A DNA stretch of 64,000 nucleotides. It comes from CAYHPR01 sp964358895. GTDB lineage: Archaea > Micrarchaeota > Micrarchaeia > CABMEP01. Below, one piece after another: positions 9,105 to 18,522 of the stretch. The DNA is taken from NCBI GenBank assembly GCA_964358895.1, contig CAYHPR010000004.1:1-64000 (forward strand), given 5' to 3'. The position numbers and the translations under genes were made by a program. Each line of letters starts with the position of its first letter. Position 1 is the stretch's first letter. The notes beneath the pieces were generated by a model. That model did not search any database, was not told the origin of the DNA, and saw only the letters and a program-made list of their open reading frames with translations.

Positions 9105-10598
9105 ATGGAAACGATAGACATCATTAAGTTATTCAGGAATAAAGGACTCCTCGTTAAACCAGGAGTATTGGATGATCTTAAAGTCAGAAAAGATGAGGAG
9201 ATCGTTGAGATAGTAGAAAAGATAGGTAAGAAAAAAAATGAAGGAGAAGTTGTAAGCGAAACCGCAGTTAGAGAAGTAACTGAAGAGATAAAAGTTCCTG
9301 ATTTTGTTGAAGTAAAAAGGTCCAGCGACTTTAAGCCACTTGCAAAGGAGTACGGCCACGATTATCGCATTTTTAATGAATGGGACGTGACAGGAAAATC
9401 AAAAACCAAGGGCGAAATAGAGGATTTTGTTAAATATTTTAATGACCGATTAAAAAAAATAAGAGAAATCCTTTTGTCGAGACCAAGCAGAAATCGAGTG
9501 GTCACAATAGGCATGCTCGACAATGTTCCGAAAAATACGGATGTAAGAATAATCGGCATGATTAGTGCGAAGAGAACAACGAAGAAAGGGCACGTAACTA
9601 TAGACATTGAAGATGATAGCGGAACAGCAACTATTCTAGTTCTTAATGACACTAAAGGGGCAAAATGCTTCGAAAAATCAACACGCGTGATAATGGACGA
9701 AGTAATTGCAATTGATGTGAAAGTTGCAAATAATTTCAACATTGCATCAGATATCACCTGGCCTGATGTGTCTGTACGAAATAAAAAAACAGTAGAAAAA
9801 GATCTCTCGATCGTTTTTGCTTCAGACATACATGTAGGAAGTAGATTCTTCAAGGCTAAAGAATTTGAAAGAATGCTAAAATGGCTGAACGGAGGAGAGA
9901 AAGGAAAAAGAATTGCTGAAAAAGTTGGATATATGATGATCGGCGGAGACGTTGCTGATGGGATTGGGATTTATCCTAAGCAGGAGCAAGACTTGCTGAT
10001 CAAAGATATTTACGAACAGTATGAATTATTTCAGAAATTTCTTGAAGTCGTACCTGATCACATACAGGTATTTATAGCGCCTGGAAATCATGATGCAGTT
10101 CGCCATGCAGAACCCCAGCCTGCACTCGAAAAGGTAATGGTTCCAGAAAATGACCATATACATTCGCTAGGAAATCCTGCACATGTTGAGATTGAAGGAC
10201 TCAAAACGCTCATGTATCACGGAAAATCGATTGAATCACTTGTTACAGACATCCCTGGCCTTTCTTTCGCAAGACCCGAAGAAGTTGCCATTGAATACCT
10301 GAGAAGAAGAACTCTCGCACCAATTTATGATAAAAATGAAATCGCTCCTGAGAACCGTGACTATCTTTTCGTTGATGAGGTTGACATCTTATACAATGGA
10401 CACGTTCACAAGAACGGATATACCGAATACAGAGGAACTGTTTTACTTAATTCTGGTACATGGCTTGATAAAAACACCAAATGGCAACTCCGAAGAGGTT
10501 TTACGCCAACACCTTGCATACTACCAGTTTACAACATGAAGAGTGGGCGCGTCACACACATTGACTTCAATGGAGATGAATTGAAGTTTTACGAGTAG
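9105..10598 (+). CDS. polB: DNA polymerase D small subunit (DP1)
   Basis: Small subunit of the archaeal replicative polymerase PolD, with 3'-5' exonuclease activity. Counted from an alternative GTG at 9096, an N-terminal helical region is followed by an OB fold (about 150-215). The calcineurin-like phosphoesterase domain then shows every metal motif: S-D-I-H (about 242), G-G-D-V-A-D-G (about 285), P-G-N-H-D (about 328), Y-H-G-K-S and G-H-V-H (about 433). I chose the ATG at 9105, 10 nt after GGTGATG. It lies 38 nt before the large subunit gene, so the two are probably cotranscribed. Confidence 0.93.
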   Translation: METIDIIKLFRNKGLLVKPGVLDDLKVRKDEEIVEIVEKIGKKKNEGEVVSETAVREVTEEIKVPDFVEVKRSSDFKPLAKEYGHDYRIFNEWDVTGKSKTKGEIEDFVKYFNDRLKKIREILLSRPSRNRVVTIGMLDNVPKNTDVRIIGMISAKRTTKKGHVTIDIEDDSGTATILVLNDTKGAKCFEKSTRVIMDEVIAIDVKVANNFNIASDITWPDVSVRNKKTVEKDLSIVFASDIHVGSRFFKAKEFERMLKWLNGGEKGKRIAEKVGYMMIGGDVADGIGIYPKQEQDLLIKDIYEQYELFQKFLEVVPDHIQVFIAPGNHDAVRHAEPQPALEKVMVPENDHIHSLGNPAHVEIEGLKTLMYHGKSIESLVTDIPGLSFARPEEVAIEYLRRRTLAPIYDKNEIAPENRDYLFVDEVDILYNGHVHKNGYTEYRGTVLLNSGTWLDKNTKWQLRRGFTPTPCILPVYNMKSGRVTHIDFNGDELKFYE

Positions 10599-10636
10599 AA
10601 CCCGCATTAATTAACAGGTAATTAACAGGTGTAGAA

Positions 10637-13600
10637 ATGATTGATGAAAACGAAGTTAAAAGAGCTTATGATATAGCGAATAACGCTAGGGCAATGAACT
10701 TTGATCCCAGTGACAAAACTGAAATTATTCCTGCACCGGACTTGGCTGCGCGTGTTGAAGCAATCGTTGGTCCGGTGGGTGTTGCTGAAAAGATCAGAGA
10801 AATGTCGAAAGGAAAAAATAGAACGCAACTTGCATTCGCAGTCGCAGAAACAATTATTGATGGTGCATTCGGACTGTGGTCACGTGATAAAACTATTGAA
10901 CAGGCAGTTCGAACAGGAACTGCAATCATAACTGAAGGAGTACTTGTTGCGCCAACCGAAGGAATTTCTGCAGTTAAAATTAATAAAAACCAGGACGGAA
11001 CGGATTATCTAGCAATTTATTATGCAGGACCGATCAGAGGTGCAGGAGGAACGTCAGCTGCATTAAGCGTCCTTCTTGGAGACTTCGCAAGAAGAAAGCT
11101 TGGCATAGGGGAATACAGGCCGACAGACACAGCAGTTGAGCGATATGTTGAAGAAATTGATCTCTACGACCTACGAGGAGCGCGGTTACAATATAAGCCT
11201 CCAGAAGACGACCTAAGATGGATAATTCGAAATTGTCCTGTGTGTATAGATGGCGAACCAACAGAGGATTTCGAAGTTGGCGCATACCGAAATGTTCCAG
11301 GTATTGAAACGAACCGCGTGAGAGGTGGTGTTTGCCTTGTTACATGTGAAGGAATCGCACAGAAGGCATCAAAATTACTCAGCTTATCTAGAAAATTAGG
11401 AATGGGATGGGATTGGTTAGAAACAGTCATTAAGATAACTAAGACAAAAGAAAAAATACAACTGCAACCGGATGGCAGATATCTTGAAGAAGTAGTTGCA
11501 GGCAGACCGATATTTGCTTATCCGTCAAGACTGAATGGGTTTAGGTTAAGATATGGAAGAACTCGTATCAGCGGGATACATGCCAAGTCAGTTCATCCAG
11601 CTACGATGGTTATCCTCAATTCATTTATTGCGATCGGAACACAACTTAAGATCGAAAGGCCTGGAAAAAGTGCAACTATCCTTCCGTGTGATTCGATCGA
11701 ACCTCCAATTGTAAAATTGGACGACGGTTCAGTTGTTGTAGTTAGATCCGTTGAAGAGGCTATCGCACTAAAAGATAGAGTCTCGAAAATTCTTTGGCTT
11801 GGAGACATGCTAGTAGGATATGGAGATTTTGTTAAATCTAATACGCCACTTATGCCTGCAGGATACTGTGAAGAATGGTGGGTACATGAAGTTACAGCAG
11901 CTGAAAAAAAACTCAATAAAAAAGCTGACAAAAAAAATGAAAAAGAAATAACCGCGGAAGATGCTTTCAAAATATCTGAAGAATTAGATGTTCCATTGCA
12001 TCCTAAATACACGTTTTTCTGGAATAATATAAATGGAAAAGAAATCAAGGATCTGATTAATTGGATCAGAAAAGTAGAATCAAAATATGACTGGCTCACG
12101 CTCAAAGAAATAAGCGTTGAATACTCAACGGAAAAAACAATTCTTGAAAAAATTTTACTTCCACATAGAGTGGATAAAGAAACAATCCTTATTGATTCTC
12201 AGAATGCTTACACTCTTCTAAAATCACTTAATCTGTTAGGAAAAATGGATCATAAACATGTTGAAACATCTATCGAATCGATTGATGATGAAGCCAATGG
12301 ACTTGATGTGATCAGCAAACTGTCAGGAATAAAAATAAGAGATAAAGGAGGATCTTGGATTGGATGCAGAATGGGAAGGCCTGAAAAAGTTAAGGAAAGA
12401 CCAATGAAGCCGCCAGTCCATGTGCTGTTTCCTATTGCAAACGCAGGTGGAAAAACAAGAAATGTAATAAAAGCATACAAGGATGCGAAAGCAAACAAAC
12501 TGAAATATGACATTAATGTTGAAGTCGCACGCTTAAAGTGCGAAATGTGTGGAAATATCACCTTCTGCAAAAAATGTGAATTATGTGGAGGACTTACGAA
12601 ACAGGAACGTGTTTGCACAAAATGTGGAAAAATTTCTGAAAGCGATGTAATGGTTCACGGATGTGGCGGGAGGACTAATGCGTATGAAGAACGTCCGCTC
12701 AATATTGTTAAGCACATGGACGACGCAATTGCAAGAACGAAAACCATTCCTGAAGAAATGAAGGGAGTTATAGGAATGATGTCTACAGAAAAAATTCCAG
12801 AACCGATTGAAAAAGGAATTTTTAGAGCAAAGCATGGGGCATGGGTGTTCAAAGATGGGACGTGCAGGTTTGATGCAACTAACGCACCAATGACACATTT
12901 CTACCCGAAGGAGATTGGAACCTCTGTCGAAAGGCTGAGGCAGCTTGGTTACACTAAAGATGCTCACGGAAACGAATTGACAAATGAAGATCAGCTTGTA
13001 GAACTGAAACTGGAAGACATGGTTGTTTCAGAGAGATGCGTTGACTACCTTACCAGAGTCTCAAACTTCATTGATGACACACTGGTCAGCCTTTACAGAA
13101 CTGAACCATATTATAAAATAAAAAGCCGAGACGACATGATTGGACAGATTGTTATCGAACTCTCTCCGCATACATCCTGCGGTATTCTTGGTAGAATTAT
13201 CGGCCAAACAAAGGCGCATGTTTGTTATGCACATCCTTACATGTTCTGCGCCTCGAGAAGAGATTGTTTTGATGGAAACACTATGATGTATTATCAAAAT
13301 TCTAATAGATTACATACAGATAGCATTTCGAAAATGTTTGAAAAATATTCTAATCAGCCTAAATTCAAAGATGGTGAATGGGAGCTCATTGATTTGACGA
13401 ATAAAAATGTATTTACATTAGGTGCAGATACAAGTGGAAATTCTGAAAAGAAAAGAGTAAGATATCTAATGAGAAAACCATACAATGGATCAGTACTGAA
13501 GATTGTGGCTGAAAACAACCAAGAATTGCTAACTACTCCAGATCATAGAATGTGGGTATTCGATCCAGAAACTAAACAACTAAAAGAAAAGAGAGCACAA

Positions 13601-15490
13601 GAGCTTACTGAAAATGATCTACTTGCGTCACTTTCAACCGTTGAACATAACTCAGTGGATACTCAAACTGATTTTGATCTCGTAAATTTATTTATGTCAG
13701 ATTCCGAGTCTGAAAAAATAACCATTAGAACTGACAAAAGATTTACAAATGAAATTATGAAAAAATTTGGAAGCATGAAAAATGCTTCTAGAAATCTAAA
13801 AACAACTATGACAGTTATTGGAAATAGCTTCTACAGGAAACCTTATGCAATTCCTTTAAAGTTATATAAACAAATCAGAAATGATAACTCTAATTTTAGA
13901 ATAGGATTTAAGAGAAATTTTGGAAGTATGCCGCTGAAGATAAAAGTTACTGACGATTTGCTCAGATTAATCGGTTATTATGTCTCTGAAGGTTGGACTT
14001 GGATTTCAAAGACAAAAGGAAAAGAGTCTTACCATGTAGGTTTTGCTGCATCAAACTCGGTAATAAGAAAAGAAATAAAAGAATTAATTAAAAAAACACT
14101 TAATGTCCCAGTTTATGAGGATTACAAAGGAGTGTATATTACAAACAAACTTTGCCATAAGCTATTTACAAACGAACTAAAATTGGGTAAAGGCGCCTAT
14201 TCGAAGGATATTCCTGACTGGATATTAAATCTTTCAGACCAGTTGATGTATGCATTTTTAGGAGGATGTTACCAAGGGGATGGAAACGTATACAAACGAG
14301 AAATAAAATATTGCACGGTTTCTGAGAGTCTTGCTTCAAAGATTTACTTCCTTCTGAGCAAGCTTGGGATGAAGCCAACATTTAAAGTGGAAAGAGATAG
14401 ACCAACTAATAGCTCGTTCTTACTTAAAAAATATGAAAAACTTAAGAAAACTCCACCTATAACTACACTGCATTATGTATGTTTATACTCAACAGATTCT
14501 GAGTTATTTGCTAAAAAAGTGAGATTGATAGCGGCAAAAGGTAAACTACTTAATGAAATCAAAACTCTGAACTTTGAGAGAAAATACATTAAAAGTCAGA
14601 AAGATATTAGGGTTCTAAAAATTAAAAGAATCGAAAAAGTTGGTCCATCAGCTCTATCTGAACCATTTGTATATGATATACAATTAGAGGCAAACAAAAA
14701 CAAAATCTTTGCTTGTGGTAAAGGAATGCTCCTTTCTCATAATTGCGATGGAGATGAAAATTCTGTTATGCTACTGATGGACGGGTTACTGAACTTCTCA
14801 AGATCCTTCCTACCGCGCACACGCGGTGGTCAGATGGATGCGCCTCTTGTTCTTATGACAAAAATAGATCCTAGTGAAATCGATGACCAGGTTTACGCTA
14901 TGGAAATCTGCAAGGAATTTCCGTTAGAGTTTTATGAAGCAACTCTCCAGTACAAAACAGCATCCGAAATTGATATCGAAACTGTATCGGACCGGCTGAA
15001 AACAGATAGAAGTGATAGAGAACTGTGGTTTACGCATGACGTCTCCTCGATCAATCAAGGAGTCATTACAACAAACTATGTCGCACTCAAAAGTATGAGA
15101 GAGAAAATTGATTCGCAGCTTGAACTTGCGCAGAAGATAGTTGCAGTTGATGCGAAAGATGCAGCAGAACGGGTCATACTGAGCCATTTCTTCCCAGACC
15201 TTTATGGAAATATGAGATCTTTCACTAGACAGCTTGTCAGATGTGTTGATTGTAACATCAAATACCGCAGGCCGCCGTTGTCTGGGAAATGCAATAAATG
15301 TGGAGGTAAACTTATTCTCACAATCAATAGAGGAGGAATTGAAAAATATCTTAAGCTCTCACAGGAAATGGTTGAAAAATACGGCCTTCCGCATTACCTT
15401 AAGCAGCGTCTCGCACTTTTAGAAAAAGACATCAAATCCTTATTCGAAGATGAAACAAGTAAACAGTTCAACCTCGCAGAATTTATGTAA
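10637..15490 (+). CDS. polC: DNA polymerase D large subunit (DP2) with intein
   Basis: Catalytic subunit of PolD, a double-psi barrel polymerase. The encoded precursor is 1617 residues. Removing the intein (residues 877-1369) leaves 1124, normal for DP2. Signs include the N-terminal G-P-I-R-G-A-G-G-T motif (about 131), a four-Cys zinc cluster region (C-E-M-C ... C-K-K-C-E-L-C ... C-T-K-C, about 635-660), the catalytic N-C-D-G-D-E-N motif at the intein exit, and a C-terminal zinc finger (C-V-D-C ... C-N-K-C, about 1535-1555). It follows the small subunit directly. Two copies of AATTAACAGGT lie just upstream of the ATG. Confidence 0.95.
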   Translation: MIDENEVKRAYDIANNARAMNFDPSDKTEIIPAPDLAARVEAIVGPVGVAEKIREMSKGKNRTQLAFAVAETIIDGAFGLWSRDKTIEQAVRTGTAIITEGVLVAPTEGISAVKINKNQDGTDYLAIYYAGPIRGAGGTSAALSVLLGDFARRKLGIGEYRPTDTAVERYVEEIDLYDLRGARLQYKPPEDDLRWIIRNCPVCIDGEPTEDFEVGAYRNVPGIETNRVRGGVCLVTCEGIAQKASKLLSLSRKLGMGWDWLETVIKITKTKEKIQLQPDGRYLEEVVAGRPIFAYPSRLNGFRLRYGRTRISGIHAKSVHPATMVILNSFIAIGTQLKIERPGKSATILPCDSIEPPIVKLDDGSVVVVRSVEEAIALKDRVSKILWLGDMLVGYGDFVKSNTPLMPAGYCEEWWVHEVTAAEKKLNKKADKKNEKEITAEDAFKISEELDVPLHPKYTFFWNNINGKEIKDLINWIRKVESKYDWLTLKEISVEYSTEKTILEKILLPHRVDKETILIDSQNAYTLLKSLNLLGKMDHKHVETSIESIDDEANGLDVISKLSGIKIRDKGGSWIGCRMGRPEKVKERPMKPPVHVLFPIANAGGKTRNVIKAYKDAKANKLKYDINVEVARLKCEMCGNITFCKKCELCGGLTKQERVCTKCGKISESDVMVHGCGGRTNAYEERPLNIVKHMDDAIARTKTIPEEMKGVIGMMSTEKIPEPIEKGIFRAKHGAWVFKDGTCRFDATNAPMTHFYPKEIGTSVERLRQLGYTKDAHGNELTNEDQLVELKLEDMVVSERCVDYLTRVSNFIDDTLVSLYRTEPYYKIKSRDDMIGQIVIELSPHTSCGILGRIIGQTKAHVCYAHPYMFCASRRDCFDGNTMMYYQNSNRLHTDSISKMFEKYSNQPKFKDGEWELIDLTNKNVFTLGADTSGNSEKKRVRYLMRKPYNGSVLKIVAENNQELLTTPDHRMWVFDPETKQLKEKRAQELTENDLLASLSTVEHNSVDTQTDFDLVNLFMSDSESEKITIRTDKRFTNEIMKKFGSMKNASRNLKTTMTVIGNSFYRKPYAIPLKLYKQIRNDNSNFRIGFKRNFGSMPLKIKVTDDLLRLIGYYVSEGWTWISKTKGKESYHVGFAASNSVIRKEIKELIKKTLNVPVYEDYKGVYITNKLCHKLFTNELKLGKGAYSKDIPDWILNLSDQLMYAFLGGCYQGDGNVYKREIKYCTVSESLASKIYFLLSKLGMKPTFKVERDRPTNSSFLLKKYEKLKKTPPITTLHYVCLYSTDSELFAKKVRLIAAKGKLLNEIKTLNFERKYIKSQKDIRVLKIKRIEKVGPSALSEPFVYDIQLEANKNKIFACGKGMLLSHNCDGDENSVMLLMDGLLNFSRSFLPRTRGGQMDAPLVLMTKIDPSEIDDQVYAMEICKEFPLEFYEATLQYKTASEIDIETVSDRLKTDRSDRELWFTHDVSSINQGVITTNYVALKSMREKIDSQLELAQKIVAVDAKDAAERVILSHFFPDLYGNMRSFTRQLVRCVDCNIKYRRPPLSGKCNKCGGKLILTINRGGIEKYLKLSQEMVEKYGLPHYLKQRLALLEKDIKSLFEDETSKQFNLAEFM
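13265..14743 (+). mobile_element. Intein with LAGLIDADG homing endonuclease in DP2
   Basis: A 493-residue in-frame insertion. It begins with Cys877 (block A, C-F-D-G-N-T) and ends L-S-H-N with the next extein residue Cys1370, the standard splicing residues. Block B has T-P-D-H (about 970). Two endonuclease motifs are visible: L-I-G-Y-Y-V-S-E-G (about 1111) and F-L-G-G-C-Y-Q-G-D-G (about 1207), each ending with the acidic residue needed for cutting. The site, just before C-D-G-D-E in the active centre, matches the known Pyrococcus PolII intein site as I recall it. It is slightly more AT-rich than the flanking extein. Both splicing and homing appear intact. Confidence 0.93.
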
Positions 15491-15521
15491 ATAATTATTG
15501 CATAGATGATTGGTTAGTAAA

Positions 15522-15719
15522 ATGGTAAGAGATATTGAAAACAACAGTAAAAAATTTTATTTTTGTGAGGTGTGCATGTTCGCATACACCGACAAGAAAA
15601 TAGTTAGCGATTGCGAGAACTTCTGCGCAATACATAATAGTTGTTCTATGGAGATAACTAAACACGCAGTCGGAGTTATTGAAAATGGAAAACTCATAAT
15701 ATTCAGGAAAAAAGAGTAA
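15522..15719 (+). CDS. Small Cys-rich, probably zinc-binding protein
   Basis: A 65-residue protein from the ATG at 15522; a TTG at 15510 would add four residues. C-E-V-C (near residue 16) and later C-x3-C and C spacing (C-E-N-F-C ... N-S-C) suggest one bound zinc ion. It follows the PolD large subunit by 31 nt on the same strand, so it may belong to the operon. I do not recognise a named family, and a role in replication is only suggested by position. Confidence 0.6.
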   Translation: MVRDIENNSKKFYFCEVCMFAYTDKKIVSDCENFCAIHNSCSMEITKHAVGVIENGKLIIFRKKE

Positions 15720-15728
15720 AAATTCTGA

Positions 15729-17207
15729 CTATTTGATAGAAAGAACAATGTCCGATATTTTGATTCTTTCCTGTTTTGTTGTATTTCTGTCTCGGATAGT
15801 TACTGTCCCATCCTTCAACGTATCGTAATCAATTGTTACTGCCCATTTAATTCCAACTTCATCAGCTCTGGCATAACGTTTTCCAATCGAACCAGATTCA
15901 TCATAGAGCGCTGAGATATTGCTGCCGCGCAACATGTCTGTTATTTCATGTGCTTTTTCAGCAAGACCGTCTTTTTTCATAAGTGGAAAAACTGCAACTC
16001 CATAAGGAGATAACTCTAACGGAAGGTCAAGCCACTCCCACCCTCTATCCTCACCTTTTCGGTATGCATGCTCAAGAATTGTCCAGAATAATCGATCAAC
16101 TCCGAAAGATGGTTCAACCACATGTGGGATAATCCTTCTTCCATCTGGCATTACAACCGTCAGATCTTTTCCAGAAGTTTCCATGTGGCTCTTGAGATCG
16201 AAATCAGTTCGATATGCAATTCCTACTGTTTCAATCCATCCATAAGAGGTGTGAACTTCAAGATCAAAGTTTCCTCCAGAATAATGCGGCATTTCATTTG
16301 GCAGAAGCTGACGGAAGTGCATTTCGGCAAAAGGAATTCCGCACTCTTCATAAAACGCAGTTGTTGCACCTAGAAAGTATGAAAGTATCTCATTAGGCAC
16401 TATTTTTTGATCAACTGCATCTTGACAAGTAAGAATTGTTGGCTTTGCATCTTTCTTTCCTTCCTTTTCTTGGCTGCTTTGAGTAACAATTGCTATTTTT
16501 TTATTTTCCATTTCTTTGAATTTAGAAAATTTAGGTTCTTGAGGATCAAAAAAATACTCAAGTTCCATCTGAGTAAATTCACGTAAACGAATAACTCCCT
16601 GTCTAGGTGAGATTTCGTTTCTAAGAGATTTACCTATTTGTCCGATTGCAAGCGGAAGCTTTCCGTATGTTCGGTATATGCGTGAAAAATCAAGCATTAT
16701 TCCTTGAGCAGTTTCAGGCCTACCATATCCTGGCACGCCTCCAGTTGGACCAATATTTGTTTTAAACATTAAATTTTGAAATGTGACTTCACTAAACCCT
16801 TCTTTCTTACAGTTTGGGCAGATAATTTTTGATTCCTTAATCATTTTATTTATTTCATCTATCGTTTTTCCTTCAACATGCAATTCGTTTTCCTCAAGCA
16901 GATGATCTGCTCTAAATTTAGACCCGCACAGCTTACAAGTAGTAACTGGATCAGAAAAATGATCAAGATGGCCTGATGCCTTAACAACAATCTCTGGCAC
17001 GATGAGGGAGGTTTCGATCTCGAGAAATCCATTTTTCTTTATGAAATACTTTCTCCACAGATCTTGTATTCTATGTTTAATTGCAGTACCCATTGGCCCA
17101 AAATCATAAAAACCACCAAGTGTTCCGTAGATCTCTGCTGCAGGAAAGATAAGTGATCTCCTCAAACCTATCTGAGATATGCGTTCCCTTATTTCAGTTG
17201 AAGTCAT
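15729..17207 (-). CDS. glyS: Glycyl-tRNA synthetase (alpha2 type)
   Basis: Class II enzyme charging tRNA-Gly, of the homodimeric archaeal/eukaryotic type. A zinc ribbon is visible (C-K-L-C at about 89 and C-P-N-C at about 134). Motif 2 spans R-N-E-I-S-P-R-Q-G ... F-T-Q-M-E-L-E-Y-F (about 205-230), after the R-P-E-T-A-Q-G-I glycine-site motif. Motif 3 is in E-P-S-F-G-V-D-R (about 377). An anticodon-binding domain ends the protein. The 492-residue length is short for the family because insertions are compact. It ends 9 nt from the convergent small Cys-rich gene. Confidence 0.95.
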   Translation of the reverse strand: MTSTEIRERISQIGLRRSLIFPAAEIYGTLGGFYDFGPMGTAIKHRIQDLWRKYFIKKNGFLEIETSLIVPEIVVKASGHLDHFSDPVTTCKLCGSKFRADHLLEENELHVEGKTIDEINKMIKESKIICPNCKKEGFSEVTFQNLMFKTNIGPTGGVPGYGRPETAQGIMLDFSRIYRTYGKLPLAIGQIGKSLRNEISPRQGVIRLREFTQMELEYFFDPQEPKFSKFKEMENKKIAIVTQSSQEKEGKKDAKPTILTCQDAVDQKIVPNEILSYFLGATTAFYEECGIPFAEMHFRQLLPNEMPHYSGGNFDLEVHTSYGWIETVGIAYRTDFDLKSHMETSGKDLTVVMPDGRRIIPHVVEPSFGVDRLFWTILEHAYRKGEDRGWEWLDLPLELSPYGVAVFPLMKKDGLAEKAHEITDMLRGSNISALYDESGSIGKRYARADEVGIKWAVTIDYDTLKDGTVTIRDRNTTKQERIKISDIVLSIK

Positions 17208-17298
17208 AAAATCGCTTTAGATATAATAGCGAAAGGATTTATAAGACATATGCGGATTTACGTCTATACTGACTTTTAGAAAGATTGATGGTGTTAAG

Positions 17299-18102
17299 AT
17301 GGCTAAAGAAACGAAACGAGAACGAATCATAAGGGAAATGAAGGAAAAGATAAAAGTTGCATATAAGCCTAGAGATATCCTTCTTGTTTTCGGAGAAAAT
17401 ACGATAAGAGACATAGAAAAAAGCAATAATCTACTTTTTGAGAAACTTAATGAATGGTATTCAATATATTTTCCAGAACTTAAACTTGAGGATCGTGTAA
17501 AATATTGCAAATTAGTCTTAGCTATTGACAAAGAAAAAATGGAAGAGAACAGGGCAAAAATTAAGGAAATAATGGGAGAAAAAGGAGAAGAAGTCTATAA
17601 GCGACTTCAGAACAGCTCAGGAATTGATTTAACGTCTAAAGATTTGGAAAGCATAAGAGAATTAGCCTCCACAATTCTTACATTGATCAAAGAACAACAG
17701 GAAAAAGAGGCATATGTAGAAGGAATTGCACGAGAGGTATGTCCTAATACAGCTGAGGTTGCTGGACCCAGAGTTGCAGCAAAACTAATTGCACACGTTG
17801 GAGGACTTGAAAAACTGGCAAAGTTGCCTTCCTCAACAGTCCAAGTATTAGGTGCTGAGAAGGCTCTGTTTAAACACTTAAAAAGAAAGACGAAGCCTCC
17901 AAAGCACGGCATCATTTTTCAACATAGTTCAATCCATTCTGCACCAAAGGATCAGAGAGGAAAGATTGCACGAGCGCTCTCTGCTCAGATTTCTATTGCA
18001 GCTAAGGTTGATACTTATGGCAAACGCTTCATAGGAAAAGAACTAAGAGAAAAATTTGAAAATCGTGTGAAAGAGATAACTAAATCTGTTAAAACAGATT
18101 AA
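17299..18102 (+). CDS. Nop5 (Nop56/58-like) C/D RNP core protein, short N-terminus
   Basis: Scaffold of the archaeal box C/D ribonucleoprotein, which holds guide RNA, L7Ae and fibrillarin for 2'-O-methylation. The coiled coil is at about 107-145. The Nop domain is clear: P-N-T-A-E-V-A-G-P-R-V-A-A-K-L-I (about 149), G-G-L-E-K-L-A, G-A-E-K-A-L-F and K-H-G-I-I-F-Q-H (about 204). At 267 residues it is much shorter than usual archaeal Nop5 (roughly 370-400). The N-terminal fibrillarin-binding domain is reduced to about 100 residues. No fibrillarin gene is adjacent. GGTGTT precedes the ATG. Confidence 0.87.
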   Translation: MAKETKRERIIREMKEKIKVAYKPRDILLVFGENTIRDIEKSNNLLFEKLNEWYSIYFPELKLEDRVKYCKLVLAIDKEKMEENRAKIKEIMGEKGEEVYKRLQNSSGIDLTSKDLESIRELASTILTLIKEQQEKEAYVEGIAREVCPNTAEVAGPRVAAKLIAHVGGLEKLAKLPSSTVQVLGAEKALFKHLKRKTKPPKHGIIFQHSSIHSAPKDQRGKIARALSAQISIAAKVDTYGKRFIGKELREKFENRVKEITKSVKTD

Positions 18103-18111
18103 GGTGACTGC

Positions 18112-18522
18112 ATGACTGAATGCGTCTTTTGTAACATAATAAACGGAAAAATTCCTGCTGAAAAAGTATTTGAAAATAAATCTTTCATAGCTATTCTTGA
18201 CATCTTTCCAGCAAATAAAGGCCACACACTAGTTGTCCCAAAAAAACATGTTGAAAAAATGATGGATATGGATGACAAAGAGATAGGCGAAATGACAGTG
18301 GTTGCAAAGAAAATTGCCAAGGCCTTAAAAGAAGCACTGAGTGCCGGAGGCATTAATTTCATATCAAATAATGGAAAACTCTCAGGGCAATTAATTGACC
18401 ACGCGCACCTGCACGTTATTCCAAGATTTTCAGGAGATAAAATAGATTTCGGATGGAATCCGAAAAAATATGAAAAAAATGAGATTAAAGAGATGGGACA
18501 AAAACTCAGAAGTACCATTTGA
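18112..18522 (+). CDS. HIT family nucleotide hydrolase/transferase
   Basis: A 136-residue histidine-triad protein of the Hint branch, acting on AMP-linked substrates. N-terminal C-V-F-C (residues 4-7) gives half of a zinc site. The core shows I-L-D-I-F-P-A-N-K-G-H-T-L-V-V-P-K-K-H, and the catalytic triad is H-A-H-L-H-V-I (about 100). It starts 9 nt after nop5 and is probably cotranscribed. The physiological substrate cannot be told from sequence. Confidence 0.9.
   Translation: MTECVFCNIINGKIPAEKVFENKSFIAILDIFPANKGHTLVVPKKHVEKMMDMDDKEIGEMTVVAKKIAKALKEALSAGGINFISNNGKLSGQLIDHAHLHVIPRFSGDKIDFGWNPKKYEKNEIKEMGQKLRSTI

Noticed and set aside
10608..10631. Direct repeat AATTAACAGGT twice before the PolD large subunit start
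   Set aside because: Short and adjacent; probably slippage that happens to duplicate an AGGT ribosome-binding-like motif. Recorded with the gene only.
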